A DNA stretch of 64,000 nucleotides from Isoetes taiwanensis. Taxonomy: Eukaryota > Streptophyta > Lycopodiopsida > Isoetales > Isoetaceae. The notes below the pieces were generated by a model that saw only the letters and a program-made list of their open reading frames with translations, was not told the DNA's origin and ran no database searches. Of the stretch, positions 12,905 to 24,045 are shown piece by piece. The position numbers and the translations under genes are program-made. Position 1 is the first letter of the stretch. Each line of letters opens with the position of its first letter. The stretch covers positions 1 to 64,000 of the forward strand of contig JAJEKV010000667.1 in the NCBI GenBank assembly GCA_021234155.1, read 5' to 3'.

Positions 12905-13960
12905 GACATATTATTTGGACATACAAAGATTATCCATGCATACTACAATTTCTTGTAGTTAAATTTTTGGATTTCATTAGCTAGAGAGTTGGTACCAAGA
13001 TGCCCTCAGTCAACTTATGTCAACTTATATACAGTATATTGATTCTGGACATTACCAATTTTCTTTATCAACTAAAACACTCTTGGATTTTTGCCCCAAA
13101 AAGTAACAGTGGAGAGAGAGAAGCTTGTTGGCTTTCAACGTCTCTAAAGAATGGATTGCACAACAGCAACGTGCTCTCTCCATGCAAGTTCCAATTCTCT
13201 GTCCAATGTTTGTTAACATGCTACTCTACCATAACCTCCAGGTATTTTTCGAGCACTTGTCAATTGGGAATTTTCAAGCATTTCACCATTGCAATTCTTT
13301 TTTCTCCACTGCGTTTTTTCGATTTGCATATGCTATTTCCTTAAGATCAATAGCGCATGATCTAAATTGCACTATTTCATTGTAAGGAATTGTGTTCTTT
13401 TGATTGTGATTGTAGAAGATACAACATACACCTTTGAACGGTTCTTGAAATCGATTGTATACATGGCAGAGCATCTCAAAACTTGACTATTTTTTGTAGT
13501 ACATACATGCCATTTCTGAAACATATAATTAATAAAAAACAGAGGTGTGTGGAAAGAGTTATGGCATTTCTTGTATGAGTTGTAATTTCATGGTAGCATA
13601 TGCTCCTCTTTTCTTCTCTTGATAAGTATGGGCTTGCAATCTCATAAAGATACGATCTTAACAAAACGATGTTAAAAGATTTTGGAAAGAAAGGAAGGAA
13701 ATGAGAAATAGCTTGCCAGATGGTTGTGTCTGAAGCGGCGTGGTTTCACGCGGAACTCTGAGGCATGTCTGGAGAAGCCGAGATAGCATCCTGACCGCAT
13801 CTAGGCGTGTTCCAGAACTTGCTAGGCAATCCCAGCAGTGTCATCTTGCTGAATCTTCACAAATCATAGGCGGTTCAGAAGCCCATTCCGTAAAAATTGC
13901 GAGGCCTGAAATTGACCTGCCAAAAATTAACCACATAACAAGTTGGCAAAAAACTCTAGT
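12905..13960. other. Intergenic DNA 3' of the F-box gene
   Basis: The F-box 3' UTR presumably occupies the first part. Open frames at 13000-13385 overlap in several frames and show no recognisable domain. The end of the stretch (13740-13960) may hold the 3' end of the cupin remnant on the - strand, but no cupin C-terminal motif could be read there. Confidence 0.4.
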
Positions 13961-15331
13961 CTGAATTTGACAAAAAAGAGCTTGAAGACAGTATAGGTGA
14001 TCTAGGTATAGCTATACGAGTGTTTATGGCTGCGAAAGTTTCATATCCTTCATCCCCAGCTACTTCACCATGTTGGAAGTGTTTGGAACAAGAACCAGTT
14101 GGCCCTCCGCAATCCTCTGTCCCACAATTCTCTTGCCATTGTCGGAAACAATTTCAAGATGAGCATTACCTCTCACAATATTTATGACCTTGTCCCCATT
14201 GTAAATTGAGTTCGCTGCATACATTGCTCCCTATTCAATCACAGCAATGGCATGCATGAGACAACAAAAAACATTGCCATATCTTAAGAACAAGAAGAAA
14301 ATTATAAACTTGCAGGTAAAATTGAAACAACAAAACTAGACCCGCAAGTAGTTAACATGTCCATCCTCCCATTATCATGATATCACAATAGCTGCATATT
14401 GCTACAGATATCATAATAACACAGGAAGGAGATGCTCAAGGAGATGCTCGACTTGCAGGTATAGGTCGCTCCATATTAGCACACTTTAAAATTATTACAG
14501 AGAAACTGGCAATCCGGACTACAACCAAAAAAACTACATTTTCATGTTTAGAATGAACTCAGATGAGCATTCATTCGACAGGCCCAGATCTGCCAAAGCA
14601 AGCAACTTCTAACTATCGAGTCCTTAAGCTCTCTAGCTTACCCTTACTGAAATCTCTAGATCATGTCCAAGCCGGTGGACCAAATCTGTCACGCCAAGAT
14701 TGATTACAGATCTTTCTTCACACTCTGAGGACTCCCTGGATACCTTGATAATTCCTTCTTGTTTCTCTTGTCTGTCTAGGAGGCGTCTCACAGTTTCTTC
14801 AGAAACATCCTATGCTTGAGAAAGAACATGAGGACTACAAGGAGGAAGAAAAAGATGAGATAGCAGAGATGGACAATACCATAAAACGACCAATGTCTCT
14901 ACCATATTGCCACTCCAAATTTGGCATTCCTGCACGTGAAGCATAGCTATCACTGCTATGATCCTTGTACATATGCAATGAAATAATCATGAAGCACATG
15001 ACATGATATTCTGTAGATGCTATGATATGATAAGATGATCTATATGCGAAAGAATGTAAATCCTATGCTACGCATTAAAAGGAGGAAGAAGGCGATGAAA
15101 TAGCAGAGATAGACGATACCCTAAAACGATCAATGTCTCTTTCATAGTGCGCAATGCCAACAAGGCATGCAGCTTGCTCTGCAACCAGCAAGCCACTCCT
15201 CTGGGAACAAACACTGCTATGCCCTTGATGATCTTTGACTGATTCCTCTGACTGACCGAGCCTGTATTTTCAGTGACCCTGCAAACATAGCAAACATATT
15301 GGGTTAAAGTACTTGTAATACCAACAACCAC
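13960..15331 (-). pseudogene. Cupin (11S-globulin-like) gene remnant
   Basis: Three blocks on the - strand fit a two-cupin storage-globulin-like protein. Near 15300-15160 a first-cupin block reads KIIKGIAVFVPRGVA, then after a one-base frame change LVAEQAACLVGIA. The exon 14809-14648 is bounded by AG and GTAAGG, has 54 codons and reads DVSEETVRRLLDRQEKQEG then IIKV, like the inter-domain helix of 11S and cruciferin-like cupins. At 14233-13965 a second-cupin block reads AANSIYNGDKVINIVRGNAH, EGQLVLVPNTSNMV and, after a single missing base, VAGDEGYETFAAINT. The exon near 15130 appears duplicated near 14900 (both with YxRDIxRF). At least two frameshifts suggest a pseudogene, though assembly errors could mimic this. 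No enzyme motif is visible. Confidence 0.55.
14839..15157. repeat. Diverged exon-sized duplication inside the cupin remnant
   Basis: Segments 14839-14905 and 15081-15147 share GATGAAATAGCAGAGAT-like sequence followed by CGATACCCTAAAACGA-like and CAATGTCTCT, with scattered differences. On the - strand both encode an RDIxRF-type peptide, so this looks like a duplicated exon and flank. Confidence 0.55.
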
Positions 15332-15500
15332 AATGCTGACACGTCAGATCTGAGCAGAGCAACATGGTAGTTATTAAGTCGGGAAGAAGAGTGGTTAAAA
15401 CAGAGCTTAGGGTCGACAACAAAAGCAGGGCAAATTACCTTCCACTAGAGCTTTGATGGAAACCTTTCAACTCTGGAGGTGAGCTCTATTTATTCTCTTC

Positions 15501-16388
15501 TTAACATTCTTTTAGCTCCTGCTGTAGATGATGGCTGCATATAGCACAAGCTTGCGCGTAGCTCTCACGTAACTTGTTGATCGTTTCTTCTTTATCATTT
15601 AATTCTTTAATCAGCTCGGCCCTCTCAACCGGAAAGTGAGTTTCCATGTCTTCCATCTGCACAAGAAAATAATATTGGTGCCAGGTTTCAATCATCATCC
15701 AAAGAAAAAATAGTAACGTTGTCCACTGATTAATGGGATCAATCTTATATGAAACCACAGAACATGCCAGCCTCCGAGATCAAACCTGTCAATAGTAGGT
15801 TAATCGAATATGACCAGAAAACTTAGGCATGATGGTTGGCTTGATGCTCATCTTACAATGGGAAAAGAATATACATAGCATGCATACCTCTATGGTATGT
15901 ATATGCTTCATATCATGACTTCGTTTCTGGACAATTTTCACTTCTTCCTCCCGCATCTTCAGCTTGTTTCTGACGTCATGTATAGTTTTGATGAGAACCT
16001 TATTCTGTTTCTCCTCATTTTCAACTTTCACCGTGAGGTAGCTCGCTGTTTGAAAGTCTTCGGTTTAAACAAGTTCATAGGGGGCTCCTGAGCTGTTTCA
16101 AGATCTGGTGGAGCTATAGCAAACTCTAGCTCTTATCCTAAGCCATGCTTTCGCATGCAAAGGTCTTGGCATTTCAGCAAAACCCATAAAAACTCGTCCT
16201 GTTATTGTTGCAAATGTGTAGACTTGAATTCATCTGCATTAGATGTCACTTTCAGACCAAGATCATAAAGTTCAGATATACTATCATCATAAAACTAGAT
16301 AGGAGCTAAATTTCTGATTGGTAAATAGAGAAAAGGGAATGTTTCTGACCTGGAAGCATGCTGCGGCTCCGATTACTGCCTGCGCCAT
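15501..16388 (-). pseudogene. Small coiled-coil protein gene, with one frame break
   Basis: The final exon is 15656-15501 (52 codons, ending HHLQQELKEC and TAA). It joins in phase 0 to an exon ending at 15888 that reads KVENEEKQNKVLIKTIHDVR then KLKMREEEVKIVQKR. Both are heptad-rich, charged coiled coils. Upstream, 16388-16350 encodes MAQAVIGAAACFQ with a GT donor, and a block near 16110-16046 encodes APPDLETAQEPPMNLFKPK. That block joins the coiled coil only through a frame change near 16050, so either a splice I cannot place or a one-base deletion lies there. The product would be about 150 aa. I do not recognise the family. The piece LETAQEPPMNLFKPK resembles the root ferredoxin-NADP reductase N-terminus, but too briefly to use. 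Confidence 0.45.
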
Positions 16389-16658
16389 AGCTAAAAAATG
16401 CAGATTCGGCAGAGGAATGGCCCTTCTGTGATTTCTTGGCCCTTCTTTTCTTGTACTATTTATATTCCAGTTACAAATTACACGTGAGAAAGTAGTAATT
16501 GGGTTGTAGCAATTTCAGCTAAAGTCTCAATATATCTAGTTCATGAAATAACAGAAATATACTAGCAGACCAAAATTATTAACGACAAACAAGAAGCTAA
16601 GGACAGAAGATCATACCATGTCTTTATACACAAGCAATATATTCCAGCGACACTGCCT

Positions 16659-17031
16659 GGAAACATATAAACCCCAGTTAGGATTCAGAAATGCCATTTA
16701 AAATTTCCTTTATTGAGCCTCTGCAAAGAGAAGGCATCCCAAAAATGGAATGGAAACATATAAGCCCTAGTTAGGATTCAGAATGCTATTTGAATTTTCC
16801 TTTGATGAGCCATCTGCAAAGAGAAGGCATCCCAAAAAATGGAATGGAAAGATATAAACCCTAGTTAGGATTCAGAATGCTATTTGAAATTTCCTTTGAC
16901 GAGCCATCTGCAAAGAGAAGGCATCCCAAAAAAAGGAATGGAAACATATAAACCCTAGTTAGGACTCAGAATGCTATTTGAAGATTTCTTTGTTGAGCCC
17001 TCTGCAAAGAGGGCATCCCAAAAAATGGCAT
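16659..17031. repeat. Four tandem copies of a 94-bp repeat
   Basis: Copies start at 16659, 16752, 16846 and 16940. Each begins GGAAACATATAAACCCTAGT, continues through GATTCAGAATGCTATTTGAA, and ends with a GCAAAGAGAAGGCATCCCAA-type segment and an A run. Divergence between copies is about 5-12 %. Three of four copies carry ACCCTAG or GCCCTAG, a telo-box-like word. No coding frame runs through the array. Confidence 0.9.
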
Positions 17032-17626
17032 ATGCCGCTATTTGTGACGAGCACACGGTATTCTTTAGTAAAAGGCGAAAGAATAGTTCACTCTGTCCTC
17101 ATCACACGGCTTGCTGAGTTTCTGTTTGCTGCACAGTCTTATATAAGTAAGATTTCTCCTTGTCTTCTGCATTTGGCATGTGGGATATTTGGCTTTAACC
17201 AAGCCCCTGTGCTGCTTCATTATCTGTCACTATCGGTGTTCTTGCTTTGGAGACGTGAAGAATACTTATATCAATGGATGGGGAAAAATGAACATGGAGA
17301 GACTGCTTGAATCCAGCCCAATTCAATCTGGTCTAGTGGCGTATTTTGGAGCAGGATTATCGGGAAATTGAAGGATTCCTTCGAAGAAACAACGATTTTG
17401 AGGTCCTACAATTTATATTTGCCTAACAACACAATATCAATCATATCACGCCATGTGGCAAGTTCAAACCAAGAATCTAACCCTAAATTTTGTTGGCTCT
17501 GCTTCATGCTGTTTTATCCTACAATCCCTCTTATTTACTTGCATTCCAGCCCCTTTTACTTGCATTCCCTGCTTATTCTACTTGCATTCTATCTAATTTT
17601 TTCATGTTCCTCCAAGTATCCGTAAA

Positions 17627-17868
17627 ATGCAACTTAGGTTGCGATACACATCCGCCAATGGCATTCGCCCATCGGGCGAAGTTCCTCTTCAGGAACTTAC
17701 GTGAAACTAAGCACCGGGTACTTCTTGAAATGCTTGCGTTCTTGAAGATTTACGCGAAATTACGGCGATCTATCTCTCATTCCGCCATCTACCTCTCATT
17801 CCGGTGCTTTCTACCCCCAATTCAAGTTTTTACATGCGATTCGGGCGAGCACGCAACCTAAGTTGCAT
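17627..17868. mobile_element. Candidate MITE, 242 bp with 17-bp terminal inverted repeats
   Basis: ATGCAACTTAGGTTGCG at 17627-17643 is exactly reverse-complemented at 17852-17868. The interior is CG-rich compared with its flanks (words such as CGCCCATCGGGCGAAG). No clear target-site duplication is seen next to the ends, so its transposon nature is inferred from size and symmetry only. Confidence 0.4.
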
Positions 17869-18062
17869 CCACGTTAGAAGAATGGCGGTTATCGCGATTC
17901 AGTCATCCCGCCTCGGCGCTTCCGCATCGGGTGGATTCCTCCTCGAATCGGCGAGAACTTCGTCGGCGAGGGATTCCTCCCTCGAATTCGGCCCGAAACC
18001 GCCATTCTTATATACAAGAATTGCACCTCCCTGGCTTCCACGTTACAGTAATCTCAATTTAC

Positions 18063-18144
18063 TTGACATTCTTGAGATGTTGGAAGGCGGCGTAAGGGGC
18101 TTTCGCCCTCGCATGTCACTTTGTTTCCATCTCAAGAATGTCAA
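18063..18144. repeat. Hairpin with perfect 17-bp arms
   Basis: TTGACATTCTTGAGATG at 18063-18079 is reverse-complemented at 18128-18144, with a loop of 48 nt. Transcribed on either strand it would fold into a stem-loop of small-RNA-precursor size. Confidence 0.6.
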
Positions 18145-18260
18145 AAATTCACATTTATTATAATCACAAAAAGTTCACGATAAATTGATGGAAAATTTTC
18201 TGCCTCCACCCTTTTTGGGCTGCCCCAAGAGGGACGGATGTGGTGGGGAAGGCATGTATA

Positions 18261-18360
18261 AGGGAAAGGCCCTGTGGCCTTCTTTCTGGAAGGGAAAGCT
18301 GGCCGACGTGTGAAGTGAGGCCTGCTGACCTTCCGGAAAGAAGGCCACAGGCCTTTCCCT
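18261..18360. repeat. Hairpin with ~32-bp near-perfect arms
   Basis: The arm at 18261-18293 (AGGGAAAGGCCCTGTGGCCT and onward) pairs with 18329-18360 with one bulged C and one T/C difference. The loop is about 35 nt. It lies 117 bp after the previous hairpin. Confidence 0.65.
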
Positions 18361-18399
18361 CAACATAGAAGGATGAAAACGGGCCCAATCCAGCCCATG

Positions 18400-20515
18400 C
18401 CAATGCGTGTCTTACCACAAAAAAATGCAGTAAAAGAAAGCGAATGATAGTAAAATTCTGCGCGAATGGCGGTGTAAAACTTGCGTAATGGAGAGTAAAA
18501 TTGCGAAGCGTCGCGGCGGAAAAACTTTTGCACCTGGCGTTTGAGTTTGAAACGGCGACACGGTCGCCTCGGCATTGATGAGACGGTTGGATTGGGCCAG
18601 TACTGCCCTTTTGCGTGCTTAAAACATTCCACGCTTTAGTGCATGCTTGAAAGCCGGTTTTTACTCGGGATTTCTAATTAAAGTGGCAGTTAACAAACAC
18701 ATTGGAGTGGGAGCCCAATGTTTATTCTTTATATCTGTTCTTCTCGATCCCCTCGCCATGCATGCCGATTTTTGGCATACATGTCCTTCCTATCCTTTCC
18801 TAATATGCATGTTAAAAGAAGCCAACCGGGCATTACAAAGACGAAACATCGTGGTTAAGTTTGCCAATCAAGGAGATAAGGATGGAAACCCCTAAGCTTC
18901 CCTAGGGCGTAAAGCTAACCGCCCATCTCATGCGGGCATATCCCGAGCAAAATAGTCGGAAGAACTAATGGCTAATGGTCTTGATCCGCCCCATCGCTTT
19001 GTGTCTTGCTGCCAAAATTGGTCCTTGTATCCCTGAGGCTTCAAGGGTTCGTGCAAAGTCGGTATTCGTGAGGTATAGCCACCCCTTTGTATCTTCCTTT
19101 GTAGCAGGAGCTAGGCATGGTTATGAGTGACAATGGTGCTTCACCAAGTGATCTGTTATCTGCATCGAGGAATTATAGCGAGGTTATTAAATTTCTTGGC
19201 TTTCTAGAACATATGGCTCGCGCCCGCGGACTTATGGACCCGGCCCGGGATGTTGAGTTTTCTTTGCTTTTGCTAGAGCCAAGTGAGCTGATTGTGGTTG
19301 CAACTTTTCGGCTCAGTATAAGCGGGTTACTCACAAGCTCCTTCTTCGTGACTCATTGTAGCACAAAGATTGCACTCACTGCAGAATGGAGACCGCGACT
19401 CATTCGCGTTTTTGGGTGGCCATGCTTGTGTGTAGGATGCGGGCAATGCCCCTGAGCTTTGAAGTTTGTGCACCCGTTTTACTCCACGGTTCTTGGGGAT
19501 GCTAGTGCGACAATAGTGCTCTTAGTTTCACCCTTTTTCCTCCTCCATCCCAAATTTGGAGAGGGAGATAGAGTCCTGCATAGCAGCATCGGGGATGTTA
19601 CTCTTCCGGTTTTGTCTATATGGGGACGGGAGGCCCATATGGCGGTGAGTTGCCTAGTCTCTCCAAGGTTTGTGTTTGTCTACCTATCTCTTTGGGATGC
19701 GGTTTTCTTTCGGAGGTCGCTACTTGGGTGGTGTTGCTTGGAAATGTACGCGTGCTTTCTTCCATAGTATCCGGTGATGATTGTCGAGATATGAGTCTTT
19801 TACTTGTAGCTTCTCGCGAAAAGGAGAGCATGGCCTATAGTACTTCCGATTTGAAGAAGAGGTTGAGGCGTTGGGGCGGGGTTGCAAGGAGCTCTAGGTG
19901 GGAAGTGCTTTTGAATGAACACCTATAGTATTCCACTAGCTGAAGAGGATGGCTAGCTTTCTTGGTACAGAGTATTACGCCTAACACTTTATGCGGTCTA
20001 GACTTCATGGTAGTAGAGTACAACTCGAAAAGATTTCTAGCAGACTATAGTACTCTAGTGGAAGAAGACGGTAGATTTTCAGAAACTCTCTCAATTTGGA
20101 GCATTCTTGGTTGAGCATATCTTATTTTTCCAGGTATACTCTTCGGTTGTGCTTCTTAAGGTCTCGGGGAAATATGTGTTGCTTCACCCAGCGATTGCCA
20201 TTGCCTTCCATAGTACTCTCGGCCAGATGGGAAGAAGGCCATGCCTACTTAGTACCGGCGCTTTAAAAGAGGAGGCTCATTACCCTCTTGCAATGATGAA
20301 GAAGAGGTTGAGGAAGTCCGGATCAAAGTACAAGGGCAAAGATTCAATGGTAGTCACGCTAGCTTGACGACTGTTATATGAGCTTCATCTTTTAGGCATC
20401 AGAGTCATTTCTGTTACAATTCTTCCTATTTGGCCTTTGTGGGGTCTAAATAAGGTCTTGTACCATTACTTATTATTAATAAAAAATCTTGCCTTCGTTT
20501 AAAAAAAAAACCTTT
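18400..20515 (+). mobile_element. LINE-like 3' tail and anonymous open frames
   Basis: The end of this stretch has the look of a plant LINE or processed transcript tail: TTTGTGGGGTCTAAATAAGG near 20436, then CTTGTACC, an AATAAAAAATC signal, and an A run at 20501-20510. Open frames at 19117-19455 and 19459-19767 and the repeated phrase GAAGAAGAGGTTGAGG (near 19853 and 20300) precede it, but no reverse-transcriptase or endonuclease motif could be read. It may be a 5'-truncated LINE or a processed gene copy. Confidence 0.3.
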
Positions 20516-22000
20516 CAAAACCTGTTTTGTGGACTTTCTACCCTACAATGGACTTTTTCAAAGACCATATCGGTACAATTTGCGACCTTTAGGTTCTTTA
20601 CTTGGTGCACAATACCCTAAGCCTTAATGGTTACAAAAGATCCGTTTTACAAAGATAATCATGAAGACTATAAACATTTTTTTTAAATTCCAAAATTCCT
20701 TTTCAATAACCGTGCATAAACATATGTCACTGGTCCTAACCTCAGAATTCAAAGGTATAATTATCAAATTACAAACTTGTCTTAAAATCAGCCACATGCT
20801 TACAATAAAACCAGTTCAGAGGTCATCATGTCCATGATTTCTTTAAGAAATGAATCTTGTACTTGAAAATATCCTCAGCTTCCCGAATTGCTCTTGAGAA
20901 ATGTGGAAAACAAATCAAAGAGTAGGAAAAGTGCAGTTACTGCAATGAAACCGGATGTAAGTTAGCCTTAATCGGGGGTAACTACAAGAGCCATCACTGG
21001 GTAAGCAATGAGTTTCCTAGGCTTTTCGCCCTTCACCTTGATTGTAAACCTAATACATAATAGAAGGAAAGTAAAAATATGTACAAACCAAAGTGCACAT
21101 GCGATAAGATGTCATCAAACCCGCCATACAACGATATTTTTCACCGTATACTAAGGCAGTCATGGCTTAAAACATATCGTTATTCTACTTACAGGAAACT
21201 CTCCTATCTCCTACATGCAAGCATGATTATTAGCAATAATTGCAAAGCATTCCCAGAGCCACACCATGTAAAACAGTTAGGCATATTTTCTGTTTTTGTT
21301 CACAGATCCTTAAGCTCTCAAAGGCCAATGACTCCAAGACACTGTCTCTGCAATACGCTTTCTCAATAGCAAGCAACCATTCATCACGTATATAATTCAG
21401 CTTATGTGTAATCTTCAAAGGCTCTGCTCAGTTGCATAACTTTAGCCATATTTAATATCAGACTAAACCTGTAAGCACCTTAGGATAACCACCTTTTTAA
21501 CAGTAAACCAATCATTAGAAGGGCCAAATAAGCTCTTAATTTCCCTTAAAACATAGATCTACTCATCTGCACATATGTCTCAACCCAATATATCACATAT
21601 ATCATACAAATTAGCAGATCAGTGAGTATTTAGAGAGAATCTAATTATGAAGCAACAATTTGTTCAGATCTTCATTCCTACTCATAGAGTACTGTCATAA
21701 ATTTAAGAAATAGGCTTAATGAAAAGCTCTCATGTAAATTCTCAGATCTATGCATCTATTTTGTAAGTCTACCAGATCCTAACATCAGGACATCATCACC
21801 AAATTTAAGAAACCATATGTGCTAAAGCATCCAAACCTGATGAGATGGAGTTTGCCATGTGCTATTGCATTTATATTTGTATCTATGTCAGGAGCAGTTG
21901 CCATGCCGTTATGCACCATTTCTTCATTTCCTCCCACGAGCATTCAACTTCATCATGCTACTGGATCTTGATCTGGCTATTATATATTAACTTCCATGGA
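20516..22000. other. Intergenic DNA without a supported gene
   Basis: AT-rich sequence. The open frames at 21079-21369 and 21845-22183 have no recognisable domain or splice pattern. Nothing else was found. Confidence 0.4.
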
Positions 22001-22004
22001 ATTT

Positions 22005-22346
22005 ACCACGGATTCATAGTATCTAAATTCAGGTCACCTTTCTTGCAGCCCATGCTGGGAGTTATGCAGCCACGAACATTTACTGCAACACCGCGGAATC
22101 CGCGGAAGGCTTCAATCACGGTTTTATTTGCATCTATGACCTGGCCCTTGTTACCGTCTCAGACCGGCCAGCAAATGGTTTAGACTCATACCTAAAAAGG
22201 TGGATCCGCGACTCTTTGCAAGGAGTCATGTATTTGCCTCCTGCTTTCATCGATTGCTTCTGCTCTCTACAGAGCATAAACGAAACCCTAGGTTTCCTCT
22301 TCAAAAAAATCCATTCCGCTTTTTCTTTTGCTTGAATTTCGACCAT
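22005..22346 (-). other. Candidate exons of an unrecognised gene
   Basis: On the - strand a leader-like segment with AAACCTAGGGTTTCG (near 22275-22290) precedes a short open frame. Downstream, an exon-like stretch from about 22147 to 22005 reads VIDANKTVIEAFRGFRGVAV, RGCITPSMGCKKGDL and then TMNPW with a stop. An AG acceptor lies at its start. The two pieces do not join in frame with the splice sites I could see. Family unknown; it may be a decayed gene. Confidence 0.25.
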
Positions 22347-22349
22347 TGC

Positions 22350-23086
22350 AATACCATATTATTGGGTAGAACAAATAATTAAATACAAGAAATTTTAAGT
22401 ACGCCAAGGCCGCCTGAACATTTCTCTTCGGAACTTTTTAGGTGATTTAAAGCATCATATATGATTGTTTCCTTTAATTGTAGATGTCAGCTCCCTCCAC
22501 TTCAAAAAACACATCAATTGATGCAATTTTGAACGGCTTAAAACTTGATCCTAACACGCTTGGCAAAATATCTTTAAGCAAAATTTTAATGTTTTGCATC
22601 TCAAGGACATTTGGTTTCCAAATATATAATCTACAATTATCCTTAAATCTTTTAACAAACTCACAATCATCTAAGAGAGGTTACTACAATGATAATGTTG
22701 TGCTAAGAATATACAAATCAGCAAATAATGCTCTCAAAAAGCCGACGTTGCATGGCCATTATTTTCCATTCGACTCCATTCTCATGTTCCTTTAATGTGG
22801 GTGCAAGGCAACAAATGGCTGCTACTTACATCTTTTTAAGGTCAAAGGGCCCAGAAGTTGCTTTGGATCTGTAGCAACAACACATTCATAAAGTGTAGCA
22901 TATCTTGTTAATCAAAACAATATAGAAAAGATTACATTTTTTAATTAGAACAAAATAGGTTCTAGAAGATACACTCTAAGTTCTTTCTCAATGTTCAACA
23001 CAATTTACTCCACCAAACCTTTTGTATTCATAAGGAAGCAAGCAATTCACCAAGGCGCATAATTGTAATTTAAGAATCCCTATAGA
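22350..23086. other. AT-rich DNA without a supported gene
   Basis: The 103-codon open frame at 22484-22795 is AT-rich and unrecognised. Nothing else can be supported. Confidence 0.4.
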
Positions 23087-24045
23087 TAGTGCTAATTGTA
23101 ACTTGAAGCAAAATAGAGAGGCACTAGCAAATCAGATTATTCATTCTAAAGCCTATGATACTATGATATTGTCCCTGGAATTAACATACACAATAGATTT
23201 TAAATTATTAAAATCATGCAACATATCATGAGAGAACTTAATGTATTGCCAACAATCATCCATTTATGTATCATAAGAGATTTAATGTAATGCTAATCAT
23301 GTTCGTTAGTCCCTTACGACTTAGCAATATGAATCGAGTGAGGACAATCTCACCAAAAATATTCAACTAGATCACATGGCATATCTTGGCTGCAGATCAC
23401 CACGACCTAGACCAATTTAGCACATCACCTAGCCAATATACCATACAAAAGCCCAATTAATACTGCGTTCTATATCGCACTAAGCAAGCAATAGCAAGCA
23501 CACACTAAAATCTAACAATTAACACCTAACAACCTCCTCTACTAAATCAACCAACAATTTGATGGCGGTCCTTGCGGACACCCTAGAATAATGCCAGCCT
23601 AACAAACGTATTATTCATTCCAGATATAGATATCGGCCGATGGAAAGATTTAATGTTAGTCTTTATGCAACTTGAAGCAAAATAGAGAGGCACTAGCAAA
23701 CTCAGAGATATTCATTCTAAAGCCTATGATATTGTCCCCGAATTAACATACACTGTGCATCTAAAGATATCACGGGAGAACTTAATGTACCGCCAACAAT
23801 CATCCATTTATGTATCATCAATCATCCATTTATGTATCATGAGAGTTTTAATGTAATGCTAATCATGTCCGGTTGTCCTTACAACTTAGCAATATGAATC
23901 TAGTGAGGAGGTTCTCACCAAAAATATTCAACTAGATCACATGGCATATATGCTCACGCAGATCACCACAAAGCTTAGACCAAATTTTAGCACATGACCT
24001 AGCCAAGATACCATACCATAGCCCTTAATACTTCTATTTCTATCT
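23087..24045. repeat. Pair of ~390-bp direct repeats, 0.57 kb apart
   Basis: Copy 1 (about 23087-23475) and copy 2 (about 23655-24045) share long blocks: GAAGCAAAATAGAGAGGCAC, CATTCTAAAGCCTATGATA, CCAACAATCATCCATTTATG, CAAAAATATTCAACTAGATC and CACATGGCATAT. Copy 2 has a 20-bp internal duplication of the CAATCATCCATTTATGTATC phrase and a deletion of about 30 bp. The spacer is about 180 bp. The pair could be the LTRs of a TRIM-like element or a local segmental duplication. No TG...CA ends were seen. Confidence 0.8.

Noticed and set aside
16040-16110. Ferredoxin-NADP reductase N-terminal fragment
   Set aside because: Similarity covers about 15 residues and the adjoining frame does not continue as reductase; not enough for a call.
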